Origin: an uncultured Bellilinea sp.
Lineage (GTDB): Bacteria; Chloroflexota; Anaerolineae; Anaerolineales; Anaerolineaceae
Assembly (NCBI GenBank): GCA_938040735.1
Contig: CALHYE010000009.1
Coordinates: 1-64,000 of the forward strand
Reading direction: 5' to 3'
DNA length: 64,000 bases
The notes under the pieces were generated by a model. That model saw only the letters and a list, made by a program, of their open reading frames with translations. It ran no database searches and was not told where the DNA came from. The translations under genes were made by a program, and so were the position numbers. Position 1 is the first letter of the stretch. Every line of letters starts with the position of its first letter. Below, piece after piece: positions 51,945 to 60,154 of the stretch.

Positions 51945-53252
51945 ATGAACCCGGCTATTCCTTCACAACACGCTGCTGAAATTGCCAAACTTAAAAATCA
52001 CCTGATTAACCTGATTTCGCGGGAATTGGAAAACAACCCGCGCCTGACCGAAGATCGCCGGAAAGTGGTATCTCAACTGCTTAATCAGGCTTACAGTGGT
52101 CTAAAAATCAGCCTGCCGACCACCCTGCGCGATCAACTTTTCCGCGAAATCATGGACGAACTGCTCGGATTTGGCATCCTTCAACCTCTTTTAGATGATC
52201 CTGAAATCAGCGAGGTAATGGTTAACGGCGCAAAAAAGGTTTATATCGAAAAGAAAGGCAAAATCCTCAAAACCAACATCGCTTTTGAGGACGATGCCGC
52301 CGTCATGCGGATCATCGAGAAAATCATCCTGCCTTTGGGACGGCGGATTGATCCGGACAGCCCCACGGTAGACGCCCGCTTGCCGGACGGATCACGGGTC
52401 AATGCGGTTATCCCGCCGGTAGCCATTGACGGCCCAACCATTACCATCCGCAAGTTTCAAAAGGAGAAACTTTCCGTTGAAGATTTGATCCGCTTTGGCT
52501 CGCTAACCCCAACCATGGCGGAGTTTATCCGCGCTTGCGTCATGGCGCGCCTGAACATTATTATCTCCGGCGGCACCGGCTCGGGCAAAACCACGCTTTT
52601 GAATGTCCTCTCCGGTTTCATTCCCGAAGAAGAGCGGATCGTGACCATTGAAGATGCCGCCGAATTGAAGCTTCAACAGGAACATGTTGTCCGGCTGGAA
52701 ACCAAGCCGCCGAATATCGAGGGCAAAGGTGTGGTAACCATCCGCGATCTGGTGCGCAATGCGCTTCGGATGCGCCCCGACCGGATCATCGTTGGCGAGG
52801 TGCGCAGCGGAGAAGCCCTGGATATGCTCCAGGCTATGAACACTGGTCATGACGGCTCGTTGACCACTTTACACGCCAATTCGCCGCGGGATGCGATTTC
52901 GCGTCTGGAGACGATGTGTCTGATGGCGGGCATGGATTTGCCGGTGCGGGTCATCCGCGAACAAATTGCCTCCGCTATTGACATGATCATCCAGCAATCA
53001 CGTCTCAAGGATGGCACTCGAAAAGTCACCTCTATCACCGAAATTGCCGGCATGGAAGGCGAAACGGTGGTGATGACCGACATCTTTAAGTTCCAGCAAA
53101 CCGGGATTGATCCCGACGGCAAAGTCATCGGCGAACTAAAACCAACCGGTATTCGCCCGCTCTTTATGCCGCGTCTGGAAGCCGCCGGTTTTAAACTGGG
53201 ACCGGAAGTCTTTGGGGCCGATCTGAGCAGTATGCTGGGACGGCGCAGGTAA
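51945..53252 (+). CDS. CpaF-type secretion/pilus ATPase
   Basis: A 435-residue CpaF/TadA ATPase that powers Flp pili or related secretion. Walker A is [12 protein letters not shown] near 207, Walker [17 protein letters not shown] near 277, and the [16 protein letters not shown] histidine box near 303. The N-terminal helical domain (about 1-70) is complete. None of the usual partners (TadB, TadC, CpaB, CpaC, pilin) lie in this window, so it may act with distant genes or serve another purpose. Confidence 0.92.
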   Translation: MNPAIPSQHAAEIAKLKNHLINLISRELENNPRLTEDRRKVVSQLLNQAYSGLKISLPTTLRDQLFREIMDELLGFGILQPLLDDPEISEVMVNGAKKVYIEKKGKILKTNIAFEDDAAVMRIIEKIILPLGRRIDPDSPTVDARLPDGSRVNAVIPPVAIDGPTITIRKFQKEKLSVEDLIRFGSLTPTMAEFIRACVMARLNIIISGGTGSGKTTLLNVLSGFIPEEERIVTIEDAAELKLQQEHVVRLETKPPNIEGKGVVTIRDLVRNALRMRPDRIIVGEVRSGEALDMLQAMNTGHDGSLTTLHANSPRDAISRLETMCLMAGMDLPVRVIREQIASAIDMIIQQSRLKDGTRKVTSITEIAGMEGETVVMTDIFKFQQTGIDPDGKVIGELKPTGIRPLFMPRLEAAGFKLGPEVFGADLSSMLGRRR

Positions 53253-53268
53253 AAATTTTTTCGGGCAA

Positions 53269-53298
53269 TGCTATAATGAGATGAACCTTTCGTTCATC
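53269..53298 (+). promoter_or_regulatory. Extended -10 promoter and hairpin-forming operator before the HTH gene
   Basis: TGC-TATAAT (53269-53277) forms an extended -10 element. A 7-bp inverted repeat GATGAAC/GTTCATC (53280-53286 and 53292-53298) with a 5-base loop covers the expected transcription start. The position is typical of an autoregulatory operator for the HTH protein encoded just downstream, though an RNA hairpin is equally possible. Confidence 0.55.
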
Positions 53299-53318
53299 CC
53301 GCATCGGTGAGGTGTTTC

Positions 53319-53999
53319 ATGAAAACCATCCAACAGGCAACCCAACTGAGGACCCGCAAACTGGGGTTACTGGTTTATGACGCCAGAATTTCCCGCAACC
53401 GCAGTATAGAACAATGCGCCAGAGTGATGGGAATGACCCCTGAACAATATGAACAGGTTGAAGCCGGGTTGCTTGCACCTTCTCTACCTCAATTGGAAGC
53501 CTTCGCGTACTATCTCGATATTCCTTTGGAACATTTCTGGAGCGCTCAATCCCTGCTCGGCCAGGGGATGCAGGAACCTTTTGAACAATCTCCGGCTTAT
53601 GTATCCTTGCGTCACAAAATCATCGGCGCCCGCATACGCATGGCGCGCCAAACGCTGAACCTCACCTTGCAGCAGATGGAAGAAAAGACCGCCATCCCAA
53701 AAGAGCGAATCGAAGCCTACGAATTGGGTGAAAAAGCCATCCCGCTGCCCGAATTGGAAATCCTCACGAATCACCTCCAAATCCGCATGGAAGAGCTCTT
53801 TGATCAGCGCGGGCCGATTGGACAGTGGCGGGCAGAAAGAATCGCCATTCAACGCTTCATGGAATTACCCGAAGATGTGCGCCAATTTATCTGCAAACCG
53901 GTCAACCTGCCGTACCTCAAACTGGCGATGCGCCTGAGTGAACTTTCCGTCGAAAAATTGCGGGCCGTTGCCGAAGGATTGCTGGAAATCACTTATTAG
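53319..53999 (+). CDS. Double-XRE helix-turn-helix regulator
   Basis: A 226-residue protein with two lambda-repressor-like HTH domains: about 15-70 (LGLLVYDARISRNRSIEQCARVMG) and about 100-150 (IIGARIRMARQTLNLTLQQMEEKTAIPKERIEAYELGE), and a C-terminal helical part. There is no ligand-binding or peptidase domain that I recognise. It is probably a transcriptional regulator. The start ATG at 53319 is preferred over the GTG at 53307 because it has GTGAGG upstream. Downstream lies a TPR gene at 26 bp. Confidence 0.82.
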   Translation: MKTIQQATQLRTRKLGLLVYDARISRNRSIEQCARVMGMTPEQYEQVEAGLLAPSLPQLEAFAYYLDIPLEHFWSAQSLLGQGMQEPFEQSPAYVSLRHKIIGARIRMARQTLNLTLQQMEEKTAIPKERIEAYELGEKAIPLPELEILTNHLQIRMEELFDQRGPIGQWRAERIAIQRFMELPEDVRQFICKPVNLPYLKLAMRLSELSVEKLRAVAEGLLEITY

Positions 54000-54025
54000 A
54001 ACGGTTACGCAAGGGGAAATAGAAC

Positions 54026-54568
54026 ATGGACGAGGCTGATATCCAGACCATTACTCAAAAGGCATGGGAAGCCTATCAGAACGAGGATTACGAAACCGCT
54101 GCCAACGCCTTTTCTGCTGCCGTTGAAGCCCTGACGGACCAAAACCAAACCCTTCAACAGGCCGAAATGAGGAATAACCTCTCTGTAGCCCTCCTTAAAG
54201 CCGGAAAACCGCAGGAAGCCTATCAGGCCGCTTTCGGCAGCGATCAGATTTTCGCCGCGGCGGGGGATCTCAAACGACAGGCGATGGCGCTCGCCAATAC
54301 AGCCAGCGCCCTGGAAGACTTGAAAAGGCTGGATGAAGCCTTAGAGTTATTCACCCAATCGGCAGCCTTGTTCAAACAGATTTCAGAAAAAGAGATGCGC
54401 GCTTATGTACTGCAGCGCATTTCAACTATTCAATTACGGCAGGGAAAACGGATTGAGTCGCTGGTCAGCATGGATGCGGCTCTGGAAGAAAAAAAGAAAT
54501 TATCCTTCAAAGACCGTTTGTTGCGGAATTTAATGGGCATCATCCGCCGTTTGAGCGGGATGCAATAA
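54026..54568 (+). CDS. TPR-repeat protein
   Basis: A 180-residue soluble protein with three or four tetratricopeptide-like helical pairs (AWEAYQNEDYETAANAFSAAVE, NNLSVALLKAGKPQEAYQAA, ALANTASALEDLKRLDEALELF, VLQRISTIQLRQGKRIESL). The last 30 residues are basic. TPR proteins mediate protein contacts. It probably shares the transcript with the double-XRE regulator. No more specific role can be read. Confidence 0.82.
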   Translation: MDEADIQTITQKAWEAYQNEDYETAANAFSAAVEALTDQNQTLQQAEMRNNLSVALLKAGKPQEAYQAAFGSDQIFAAAGDLKRQAMALANTASALEDLKRLDEALELFTQSAALFKQISEKEMRAYVLQRISTIQLRQGKRIESLVSMDAALEEKKKLSFKDRLLRNLMGIIRRLSGMQ

Positions 54569-54591
54569 GTCCAACCTTTTGAACAACCTCC

Positions 54592-55464
54592 ATGTCCGAG
54601 TATTTCCAAATTCGCCGCGCCGCACCACACGATCGTCCACAATTCTCCGCGCAACTCAACCATGCCGATCATGTCTATTACCATCTGGACTGGTCTTCAC
54701 CATTGGACTGGCTCGGCAAACAACCCTTTTGGGTCGCTGAAGACGGGCTGGGGATTCGCGCAGCGCTTGCCCTGATTGAAGACCCGCCCGGCATTGCATG
54801 GCTGCGGATTTACGCCTGCCGGCGGGGCATTTCGCCGGATGAACACTGGAAAACCTTGTTTGCCAAAAGTCTGGCAGATCTTGACCCAAATACCCCCCCA
54901 ACCATTGCCGCCTTGGGATTGAAAGAGTGGCTGATCCCGCTCCTGCGAGATGCCGGATTTCACTATCATCAGGCCATTGTCACCCTTTACCGGGAATTGG
55001 ACAAAGATGAAAATGACTTACCCATCCCGCCGCCGGTCTTTATCCGTCTAATGGAAGAAGAAGATCTACCGCAGGTTGCAGCCATTGATCAGCAGGCTTT
55101 TGAACCGATCTGGCAGAACTCGCTGCCCCAAATCGAGATTTCTTTTCAGCGCGCCCGTTACGCCACCGTTGCCGAGGTAGATGAACAGATTGTCGGTTTT
55201 CAATTCAGCACTTCAAACCTTTTTTCCATCCATCTGGCAAGGCTGGCAGTCCATCCCTTGTATCTGCGTCGGCATATCGGTTACGCACTTGCAGCCGATT
55301 TAATCCAACGCTGCAAGCGCGATCAATTTTGGGAATTAACCGTCAACACACAGGATAACAACCACGCTTCGTTGTCCCTTTACCAAAAAATTGGCTTTCA
55401 CCGGAGTGAGCAAAGTTTCTCGGTGTGGGTTTACGGGCCGGATGCACAACAACTGGACAAATAA
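54592..55464 (+). CDS. GNAT-family acetyltransferase
   Basis: A 290-residue protein. The C-terminal half (about 150-285) is a GNAT domain with HLARLAVHPLYLRRHIGYALAADLI as the acetyl-CoA pyrophosphate-binding loop and NHASLSLYQKIGFHRSE as the usual B motif. The N-terminal half is of similar length and may be a degenerate second GNAT domain, which would make it a tandem type like mycothiol synthase. The acceptor is unknown. No ribosome site is clear. Confidence 0.82.
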   Translation: MSEYFQIRRAAPHDRPQFSAQLNHADHVYYHLDWSSPLDWLGKQPFWVAEDGLGIRAALALIEDPPGIAWLRIYACRRGISPDEHWKTLFAKSLADLDPNTPPTIAALGLKEWLIPLLRDAGFHYHQAIVTLYRELDKDENDLPIPPPVFIRLMEEEDLPQVAAIDQQAFEPIWQNSLPQIEISFQRARYATVAEVDEQIVGFQFSTSNLFSIHLARLAVHPLYLRRHIGYALAADLIQRCKRDQFWELTVNTQDNNHASLSLYQKIGFHRSEQSFSVWVYGPDAQQLDK

Positions 55465-55478
55465 CACCATTTATGGCA

Positions 55479-55504
55479 AAATTCGTTCAATATTAAACGA
55501 ATTT
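55479..55504. promoter_or_regulatory. Inverted repeat upstream of the DsbA-like gene
   Basis: A perfect 9-bp inverted repeat (AAATTCGTT at 55479-55487 and AACGAATTT at 55496-55504) with an 8-base AT-rich spacer lies 19 bp before the start codon of the thiol oxidoreductase. It looks like a regulator binding site. Confidence 0.55.
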
Positions 55505-55522
55505 GGTCACAATGGAGGAAAA

Positions 55523-56224
55523 ATGCCCGGTAAAGCCAAAGAAGCCAGCCGTAAAGTCGCCCTTCGGGAGCAACGCCGTAAACAGGAACAGCGCAACCGC
55601 CTCATCCTGATCGGTGTGATTTCGGTTGTGGCAGTCGCTATCGCCGTTTTATTGATTATTTCCAATCAACCTGCCAGCGCCGACCGGATTGCCAAACCGG
55701 AAACAATCAACCGACCGCAAATTGACGGTCAAGCCGTTGGAGACCCCAACGCTCCCATCAAAGTTGAAGAATACTCGGATTTTAAGTGCATTCACTGCCG
55801 TGATTTTTGGGAAAGGTCTGAAAAACGTTTGATCGAGGATTATGTTGCTGCCGGCAAAGTCTATTTCAAATATGTGCCGCTCAGTTTTATCAGCCCGGAG
55901 TCGTATCGGGCTGCGGAAGCGGCTTATTGCGCCCTCGATCAGGGCAAATTTTGGGAATACCACGACTACGTATTTGCCAATTTTGGCGCAGAGTTGAATG
56001 ATGCAATGCTGAAAGGGATTGCCCGCCAGTTGAATCTGGATACGAACACCTTTGACCGCTGCTATAACAGCCGCCAGTACCAGCAGCGGGTACTGGATGA
56101 TGCCCGATATGCCAGCGGGTTGGGCGTTACCGGTACGCCGACTTTCAATGTCAATGGTCAATTCGTTGGGCAGGCCGAACTTTTTGATACCATCGAACAA
56201 GAACTGGCAAAACTTAACCCCTGA
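55523..56224 (+). CDS. Membrane-anchored DsbA/DsbG-like thiol-disulfide oxidoreductase
   Basis: A 233-residue protein with a basic N-terminus, one membrane helix (about 27-47), and a thioredoxin-fold domain outside the membrane. The active site is CIHC (Cys89 and Cys92) in FKCIHCRDFWE, and TGTPTFNV holds the cis-Pro. The alpha-helical insert typical of DsbA is present. It should oxidise or isomerise disulfides in exported proteins; a CIHC active site is unusual but within family range. No DsbB/VKOR partner is in view. Confidence 0.9.
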   Translation: MPGKAKEASRKVALREQRRKQEQRNRLILIGVISVVAVAIAVLLIISNQPASADRIAKPETINRPQIDGQAVGDPNAPIKVEEYSDFKCIHCRDFWERSEKRLIEDYVAAGKVYFKYVPLSFISPESYRAAEAAYCALDQGKFWEYHDYVFANFGAELNDAMLKGIARQLNLDTNTFDRCYNSRQYQQRVLDDARYASGLGVTGTPTFNVNGQFVGQAELFDTIEQELAKLNP

Positions 56225-56226
56225 TT

Positions 56227-56937
56227 TCAATAAACCCCGAGGGATTGCATCAAAACCACCATCAAGGGAGCGATGACCAGCGCCGGCAGAAAGTTGCCGG
56301 CGCGAATCGGCTTAATTTCCAGCAGACTGCCGATCGCAATCGCCAACAAAATTACCCCGCCGGTTGCGTTCAATTCCTGCATCATGGCGGGACTAATCAG
56401 CGCCTGCAACTGAGCCGCCATCAGGCTGATGCCGCCCTGGTAACCGAGCAGCACAACCGCTGAAAACAGCACCCCCACCCCCAGCGTTGAAGCGAAGGCG
56501 AGCGCTCCGAAGCCATCCAGAATGGCTTTGACAGCCAGGGTTTGAAAATTGCCGGTCAAACCATCCTGGATTGAGCCGAGAATGGCCATCGGGCCAACGC
56601 AAAAAACCAGCGAGGCGGTTAAGAATCCGCGTACAAAGCGATTATCCTGCGCCGGTTTGTCGGTTTTGGTAACACGCGCCTCCAGCCAGCGTCCGATACT
56701 TCTCAGTCCATCCTCAATCCGCAGCCACTCGCCAATCACCGCCCCCAGCAGTAAACTGATCAGCACAGCCAGAGCATTTTGAGTATCCAGAAACATCTTT
56801 AGTCCAAACGCAAAAGTGAAAAGGCCCAGCCCGGCCATCACAGTTTGGCGCAATCGTTCCGGCAGCCGGCTGCCGAGGATTAAACCCAGCAAGCCGCCGA
56901 TTAAGATGGTCGCCACATTAATCAAAGTTCCGGTCAT
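56227..56937 (-). CDS. DUF554 family membrane protein
   Basis: A 236-residue integral membrane protein with six or seven helices. The first segment (GTLINVATILIGGLLGLILGSRLPERL) is the hallmark of the DUF554/YdfK family, and a central region with GPMAILGSIQDGL is conserved in the family. Its function is unknown; a transport role is suspected for the family. It converges on the DsbA-like gene, leaving 2 bp between stops. Confidence 0.9.
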   Translation of the reverse strand: MTGTLINVATILIGGLLGLILGSRLPERLRQTVMAGLGLFTFAFGLKMFLDTQNALAVLISLLLGAVIGEWLRIEDGLRSIGRWLEARVTKTDKPAQDNRFVRGFLTASLVFCVGPMAILGSIQDGLTGNFQTLAVKAILDGFGALAFASTLGVGVLFSAVVLLGYQGGISLMAAQLQALISPAMMQELNATGGVILLAIAIGSLLEIKPIRAGNFLPALVIAPLMVVLMQSLGVY

Positions 56938-56939
56938 AT

Positions 56940-57497
56940 TTAGAGTCGTTTTACCAGCGTGGGGGGTGTCTTTCCATGAATTTGAGTCTCATACAATTCC
57001 AGCACAAAACACAGCGAGGACAGGCGGTTAAGATAGGGGATGATATGAGGGTTACCAAGACCCTCCCGTTCGTTCAATTCTACCACCCGTCTCTCTGCCC
57101 GCCGGCAAATGGCCCGCGCCAGACTGAACGCGCCGGCCGCTGGGGTATCGCCCGGCACAATAAATTCGCGCGGCAACTCGATTGCTTCACTCAGTTCATC
57201 GGCCTGCTCTTCCAGCCATTGAACATGTTCAGCCGCTATGAAGCGAAACTGACCGGCATTTTCGGGGGTGGCGGCAATTTCAGCCATCAATTGGTACAAT
57301 TCGCGTTGAATCTGAAGAACCCGTTGGGCAATCTCACCATCAGCGGTCAGACTTCGCGCAAATCCCAATGCAGCCGTGGTTTCATCCAGTGAACCGAGCG
57401 CTTCGATCCGCAGGTGATTTTTAGAAACGCGCCCTTCCCCCAGCAAACCGGTTGTGCCGTTATCGCCTTTTCCCGTAAAAAATCGTTTTTTGCTCAT
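56940..57497 (-). CDS. pduO: Cob(I)alamin adenosyltransferase, PduO type
   Basis: A 185-residue PduO-type ATP:cob(I)alamin adenosyltransferase, which makes adenosylcobalamin. The motifs TGKGDNGTTGLLG (ATP site, about 8-20), GSLDETTAALGFARS near 37-51, RRAERRVVELNE near 132 and LNRLSSLCFVLE near 157 are intact. Other cobalamin genes are absent from the window. It overlaps the unknown gene upstream by 4 bp. Confidence 0.93.
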   Translation of the reverse strand: MSKKRFFTGKGDNGTTGLLGEGRVSKNHLRIEALGSLDETTAALGFARSLTADGEIAQRVLQIQRELYQLMAEIAATPENAGQFRFIAAEHVQWLEEQADELSEAIELPREFIVPGDTPAAGAFSLARAICRRAERRVVELNEREGLGNPHIIPYLNRLSSLCFVLELYETQIHGKTPPTLVKRL

Positions 57498-58072
57498 TCG
57501 TCTTTTGCCTTTCCCGTTTTCAAATAAAGATACCAGAAAGTCGAAACGGGAAAGCGATCCTGTAGATTCTTTTGCCAGATAAATTCACCGGATTGACTGA
57601 TCGAGCGCAGGATTTCATCGGCATTTTGCAGTTCCGCTTTCTTCTCGGAGGGCAGGCCGCCCATTTCCACCTCCAAGAGATGCAAAATGACCCGTTGTCT
57701 CACATGGAAGGGAAAATCTGCCGGCAGAATGGAACGGGGCTCTTTTTTCAGTTCTTCCAAATAGCGCAGCCAAAGCCTCTCACGCTGATCCCATTCCTTC
57801 CTGCATTTACTTAACCAGGCTGACTTCCACTGCTGGCGCACTTTTTCGATCACTTGGTGTGAATCCATCAGGAAGGGGTCGCTTGAGATGGTTTTGCCGA
57901 GGCGGGTGAGACTGAGCAATAAATTGCCGGGGGTCAGTTGATCAGAATCCCCTCCCAGTATTGCCCCTCTTTCTCGCTGCAACGGCCAGAATAAAACCTC
58001 CGAAAGCAGGTAATCTTCCAACACCTGCGCAGCGGATTGGACAAAGGCGGCATCATGGGAAAGGATATCCAT
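57494..58072 (-). CDS. Uncharacterised protein upstream of the adenosyltransferase
   Basis: A 192-residue soluble protein rich in Leu, Glu and Arg, predicted mostly helical, with no membrane segment. I recognise no family. The start at 58072 leaves 16 bp after the upstream stop. It overlaps the adenosyltransferase gene by 4 bp, so translation is coupled. Confidence 0.65.
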   Translation of the reverse strand: MDILSHDAAFVQSAAQVLEDYLLSEVLFWPLQRERGAILGGDSDQLTPGNLLLSLTRLGKTISSDPFLMDSHQVIEKVRQQWKSAWLSKCRKEWDQRERLWLRYLEELKKEPRSILPADFPFHVRQRVILHLLEVEMGGLPSEKKAELQNADEILRSISQSGEFIWQKNLQDRFPVSTFWYLYLKTGKAKDE

Positions 58073-58088
58073 CTGGGCTGAACCTGTA

Positions 58089-59768
58089 TCACGGAGTTGG
58101 GGTAACCGCCGCCGGGCGGCTGGAAAGATACCATTCCAGCAGGGTAGCAAAGCGATCGCTGCTTTCCAGCAAAGGCCCCATCCGCACTCCCTGTACCTGA
58201 CGATCCACCCCGTAATTATAAACCGGATAAAAAAGCGGTAGAGCCGGCAATTCTTCCGAGAAGATCACTTGAAAATTGCGGTAGAGCCGCGCACGCTCAT
58301 TCAGGTCTATTGTAATTCGGGCTTCTTCCAGATACTCACTGGCAATTTTATGATCCCATTGGGTATAGTTTTGCCCGCCCGTAGCCTGCACGGAATCCCA
58401 GAAAGGGTAAGGGTCTGGATCGGGGGAACGGGTAAAGTTCAGGTCCACCAGCGCAGCCTGATAATCCCGCGGCGTTAGATGCTGATCAATTAAGTCCGGG
58501 TAAGGCAGGTACTCGAGCGTGATTTGCACATTCACTGCTGCCCAGTCCTGCTGAATTGCCTCAGCCAGGGCGCGGGAACGAGGATTATCCGGTACCAGCA
58601 TTGTGAATTGAAGCGCATCGCCGTCCTTGCCAATACGCACATCCCCGCCCTCGGCTGGCAAACCGTAACCGGCGTCAATCAGAATCTGGCGAGCCCGTTC
58701 GGGGTCGTAGTTAACCCGCGGTAGACCATCGTAGTACGCCCACGTCCCCGGGAAGATCGGGCCGTCCGCCAGAATCGCCTGCCCACCCAGAATTCGATCC
58801 ACCAGATATTGGCGGTTGATCCCCAGATACAGCGCCCGCCGAACATCGGTCTTTTGCAGAAAGCCCGCTTCAGGGTTTTTGAGATTGAAAAGAATCAAAC
58901 TAAGTTCCGGTTTTCGACCGGTGTAAATTGCTAAATCCCGTTCAGCCAGCGCTGAAGCAAGCGCCTCCTCGCTGATTGAGCTGATTCCCATCACCCGGTC
59001 GCCCTGATAAGCCTGTAAGGCCGATACCGCATCGGGAAAATAGCGGAAGATGAACTGGGGTATGAATGGCTTCTTGCCGTAATAATCCTCGAATGCCAGC
59101 AGGGAAACCCCCACAATTTGACCGTCCTCCACAATCAACTGGTCGAAGCGGTAAGGCCCGCAACCTACCGGCTGAATGTTGAATTGCAAGTCTCTGATTT
59201 GATCAATGGTGCGGTTGCCCAACAAATGCTGTGGGACGACGCCAAACGTCAAATAATCCAGAAATGGAGCGAACGGTTCAGGGAGTTTAAACTGGATCAG
59301 CGTATCGCTCAATTGGACAACATCCACATCACGCCAAAAACGCTGAAGGTCCTCCGGCACAATTTCGCCGCCGTTGCGAAGCATTTCGATCGTAAAAACA
59401 ATGTCCGCCGCGGTAAGCGGTTGACCGTCATGCCACTTGACATTCGGGCGAATCTCAAAGTTATAAATCGTACCATCCTGAGAAACGCCCCAGGAAGCGG
59501 CCAAATCCGGCACGGGAATACCGCGTTCATCAAAGGATAACAGACGGCAGTACAGGAGGCGGTCAATGTCACGGTCGGCCGGATTGTAAAAGTCCAGCAG
59601 CGGGTTCAAGCGCTGCAACGAACCGATCAAGGCTTCGGTATAAAAACCCCCCGTTACGGGTTCCGGCACGATTTGGGTAACCCCTTCGGGCTGCTCGCTG
59701 AGCAGCAAAATTCCAACCACCAAACCGGTCAGAAGAATGATGAGAATTTGCCAGCGGAATTTTTTCAT
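58089..59768 (-). CDS. Peptide/oligopeptide ABC transporter substrate-binding protein (family 5)
   Basis: A 559-residue extracytoplasmic binding protein. The signal anchor (about 6-25) lacks a clear lipobox Cys, so it is held by its membrane helix or cleaved. The family-5 signature is in NVKWHDGQPLTAADIVFTIEMLR near 100, with repeated hydrophobic-lobe motifs (RRALYLGINRQYLVDRIL) further on. No permease or ATPase gene is nearby, so it is an orphan component. Its substrate cannot be told from sequence. Confidence 0.85.
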   Translation of the reverse strand: MKKFRWQILIILLTGLVVGILLLSEQPEGVTQIVPEPVTGGFYTEALIGSLQRLNPLLDFYNPADRDIDRLLYCRLLSFDERGIPVPDLAASWGVSQDGTIYNFEIRPNVKWHDGQPLTAADIVFTIEMLRNGGEIVPEDLQRFWRDVDVVQLSDTLIQFKLPEPFAPFLDYLTFGVVPQHLLGNRTIDQIRDLQFNIQPVGCGPYRFDQLIVEDGQIVGVSLLAFEDYYGKKPFIPQFIFRYFPDAVSALQAYQGDRVMGISSISEEALASALAERDLAIYTGRKPELSLILFNLKNPEAGFLQKTDVRRALYLGINRQYLVDRILGGQAILADGPIFPGTWAYYDGLPRVNYDPERARQILIDAGYGLPAEGGDVRIGKDGDALQFTMLVPDNPRSRALAEAIQQDWAAVNVQITLEYLPYPDLIDQHLTPRDYQAALVDLNFTRSPDPDPYPFWDSVQATGGQNYTQWDHKIASEYLEEARITIDLNERARLYRNFQVIFSEELPALPLFYPVYNYGVDRQVQGVRMGPLLESSDRFATLLEWYLSSRPAAVTPTP

Positions 59769-59785
59769 TTTCGGTTAAACCTAAA

Positions 59786-59820
59786 AGGGCGATCTTCCCC
59801 AGAAAGGTGCCAATCGCCCT
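59786..59820 (-). terminator. Terminator after secG
   Basis: An 8-bp inverted repeat (59786-59793 and 59813-59820) with a 19-base loop lies beyond the secG stop, with a short T-rich run on the minus strand. Confidence 0.6.
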
Positions 59821-59865
59821 CTATGATATACAAAGTATCCTAATCTTGAATCCCTGCGGTTTAAT

Positions 59866-60090
59866 TCAGGAACCAATGGCTACGGAAAGGAGTGTGAGGA
59901 TGACGAACAGAATCGCCAATCCAATGGTGATCAGGAAAATGGTTTTTTCCAAACCGCGCCGAGCCGTGAACACCTGACTGCTGTCTGCACCGGTCAAACC
60001 ACCCAGACCCACGCCTTTGTTTTGAAAGATCACGCTCGCAATCAACGCGATTGAGATTATAATCAAAGCAATGTCAATGTAATTTACCAC
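59866..60090 (-). CDS. secG: Preprotein translocase subunit SecG
   Basis: A 74-residue protein with two helices (about 4-22 and 48-70) and the typical SecG loop NKGVGLGGLTGADSSQVFTARRGLEK. It is the small auxiliary subunit of the SecYEG channel. The gene is monocistronic with its own strong promoter and a downstream hairpin. Confidence 0.93.
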   Translation of the reverse strand: MVNYIDIALIIISIALIASVIFQNKGVGLGGLTGADSSQVFTARRGLEKTIFLITIGLAILFVILTLLSVAIGS

Positions 60091-60119
60091 GCTCGTTCCT
60101 CCTTATCTTGAACGACCCG

Positions 60120-60149
60120 ATTATACCGTTTTAGGGCGGAAATCGTCAA
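60120..60149 (-). promoter_or_regulatory. secG promoter
   Basis: TTGACG (60149-60144), 18 bp, TATAAT (60125-60120) on the minus strand, near consensus. The -35 box ends only 5 bp before the start codon of the divergent PHP gene. Confidence 0.8.
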
Positions 60150-60154
60150 CCATC

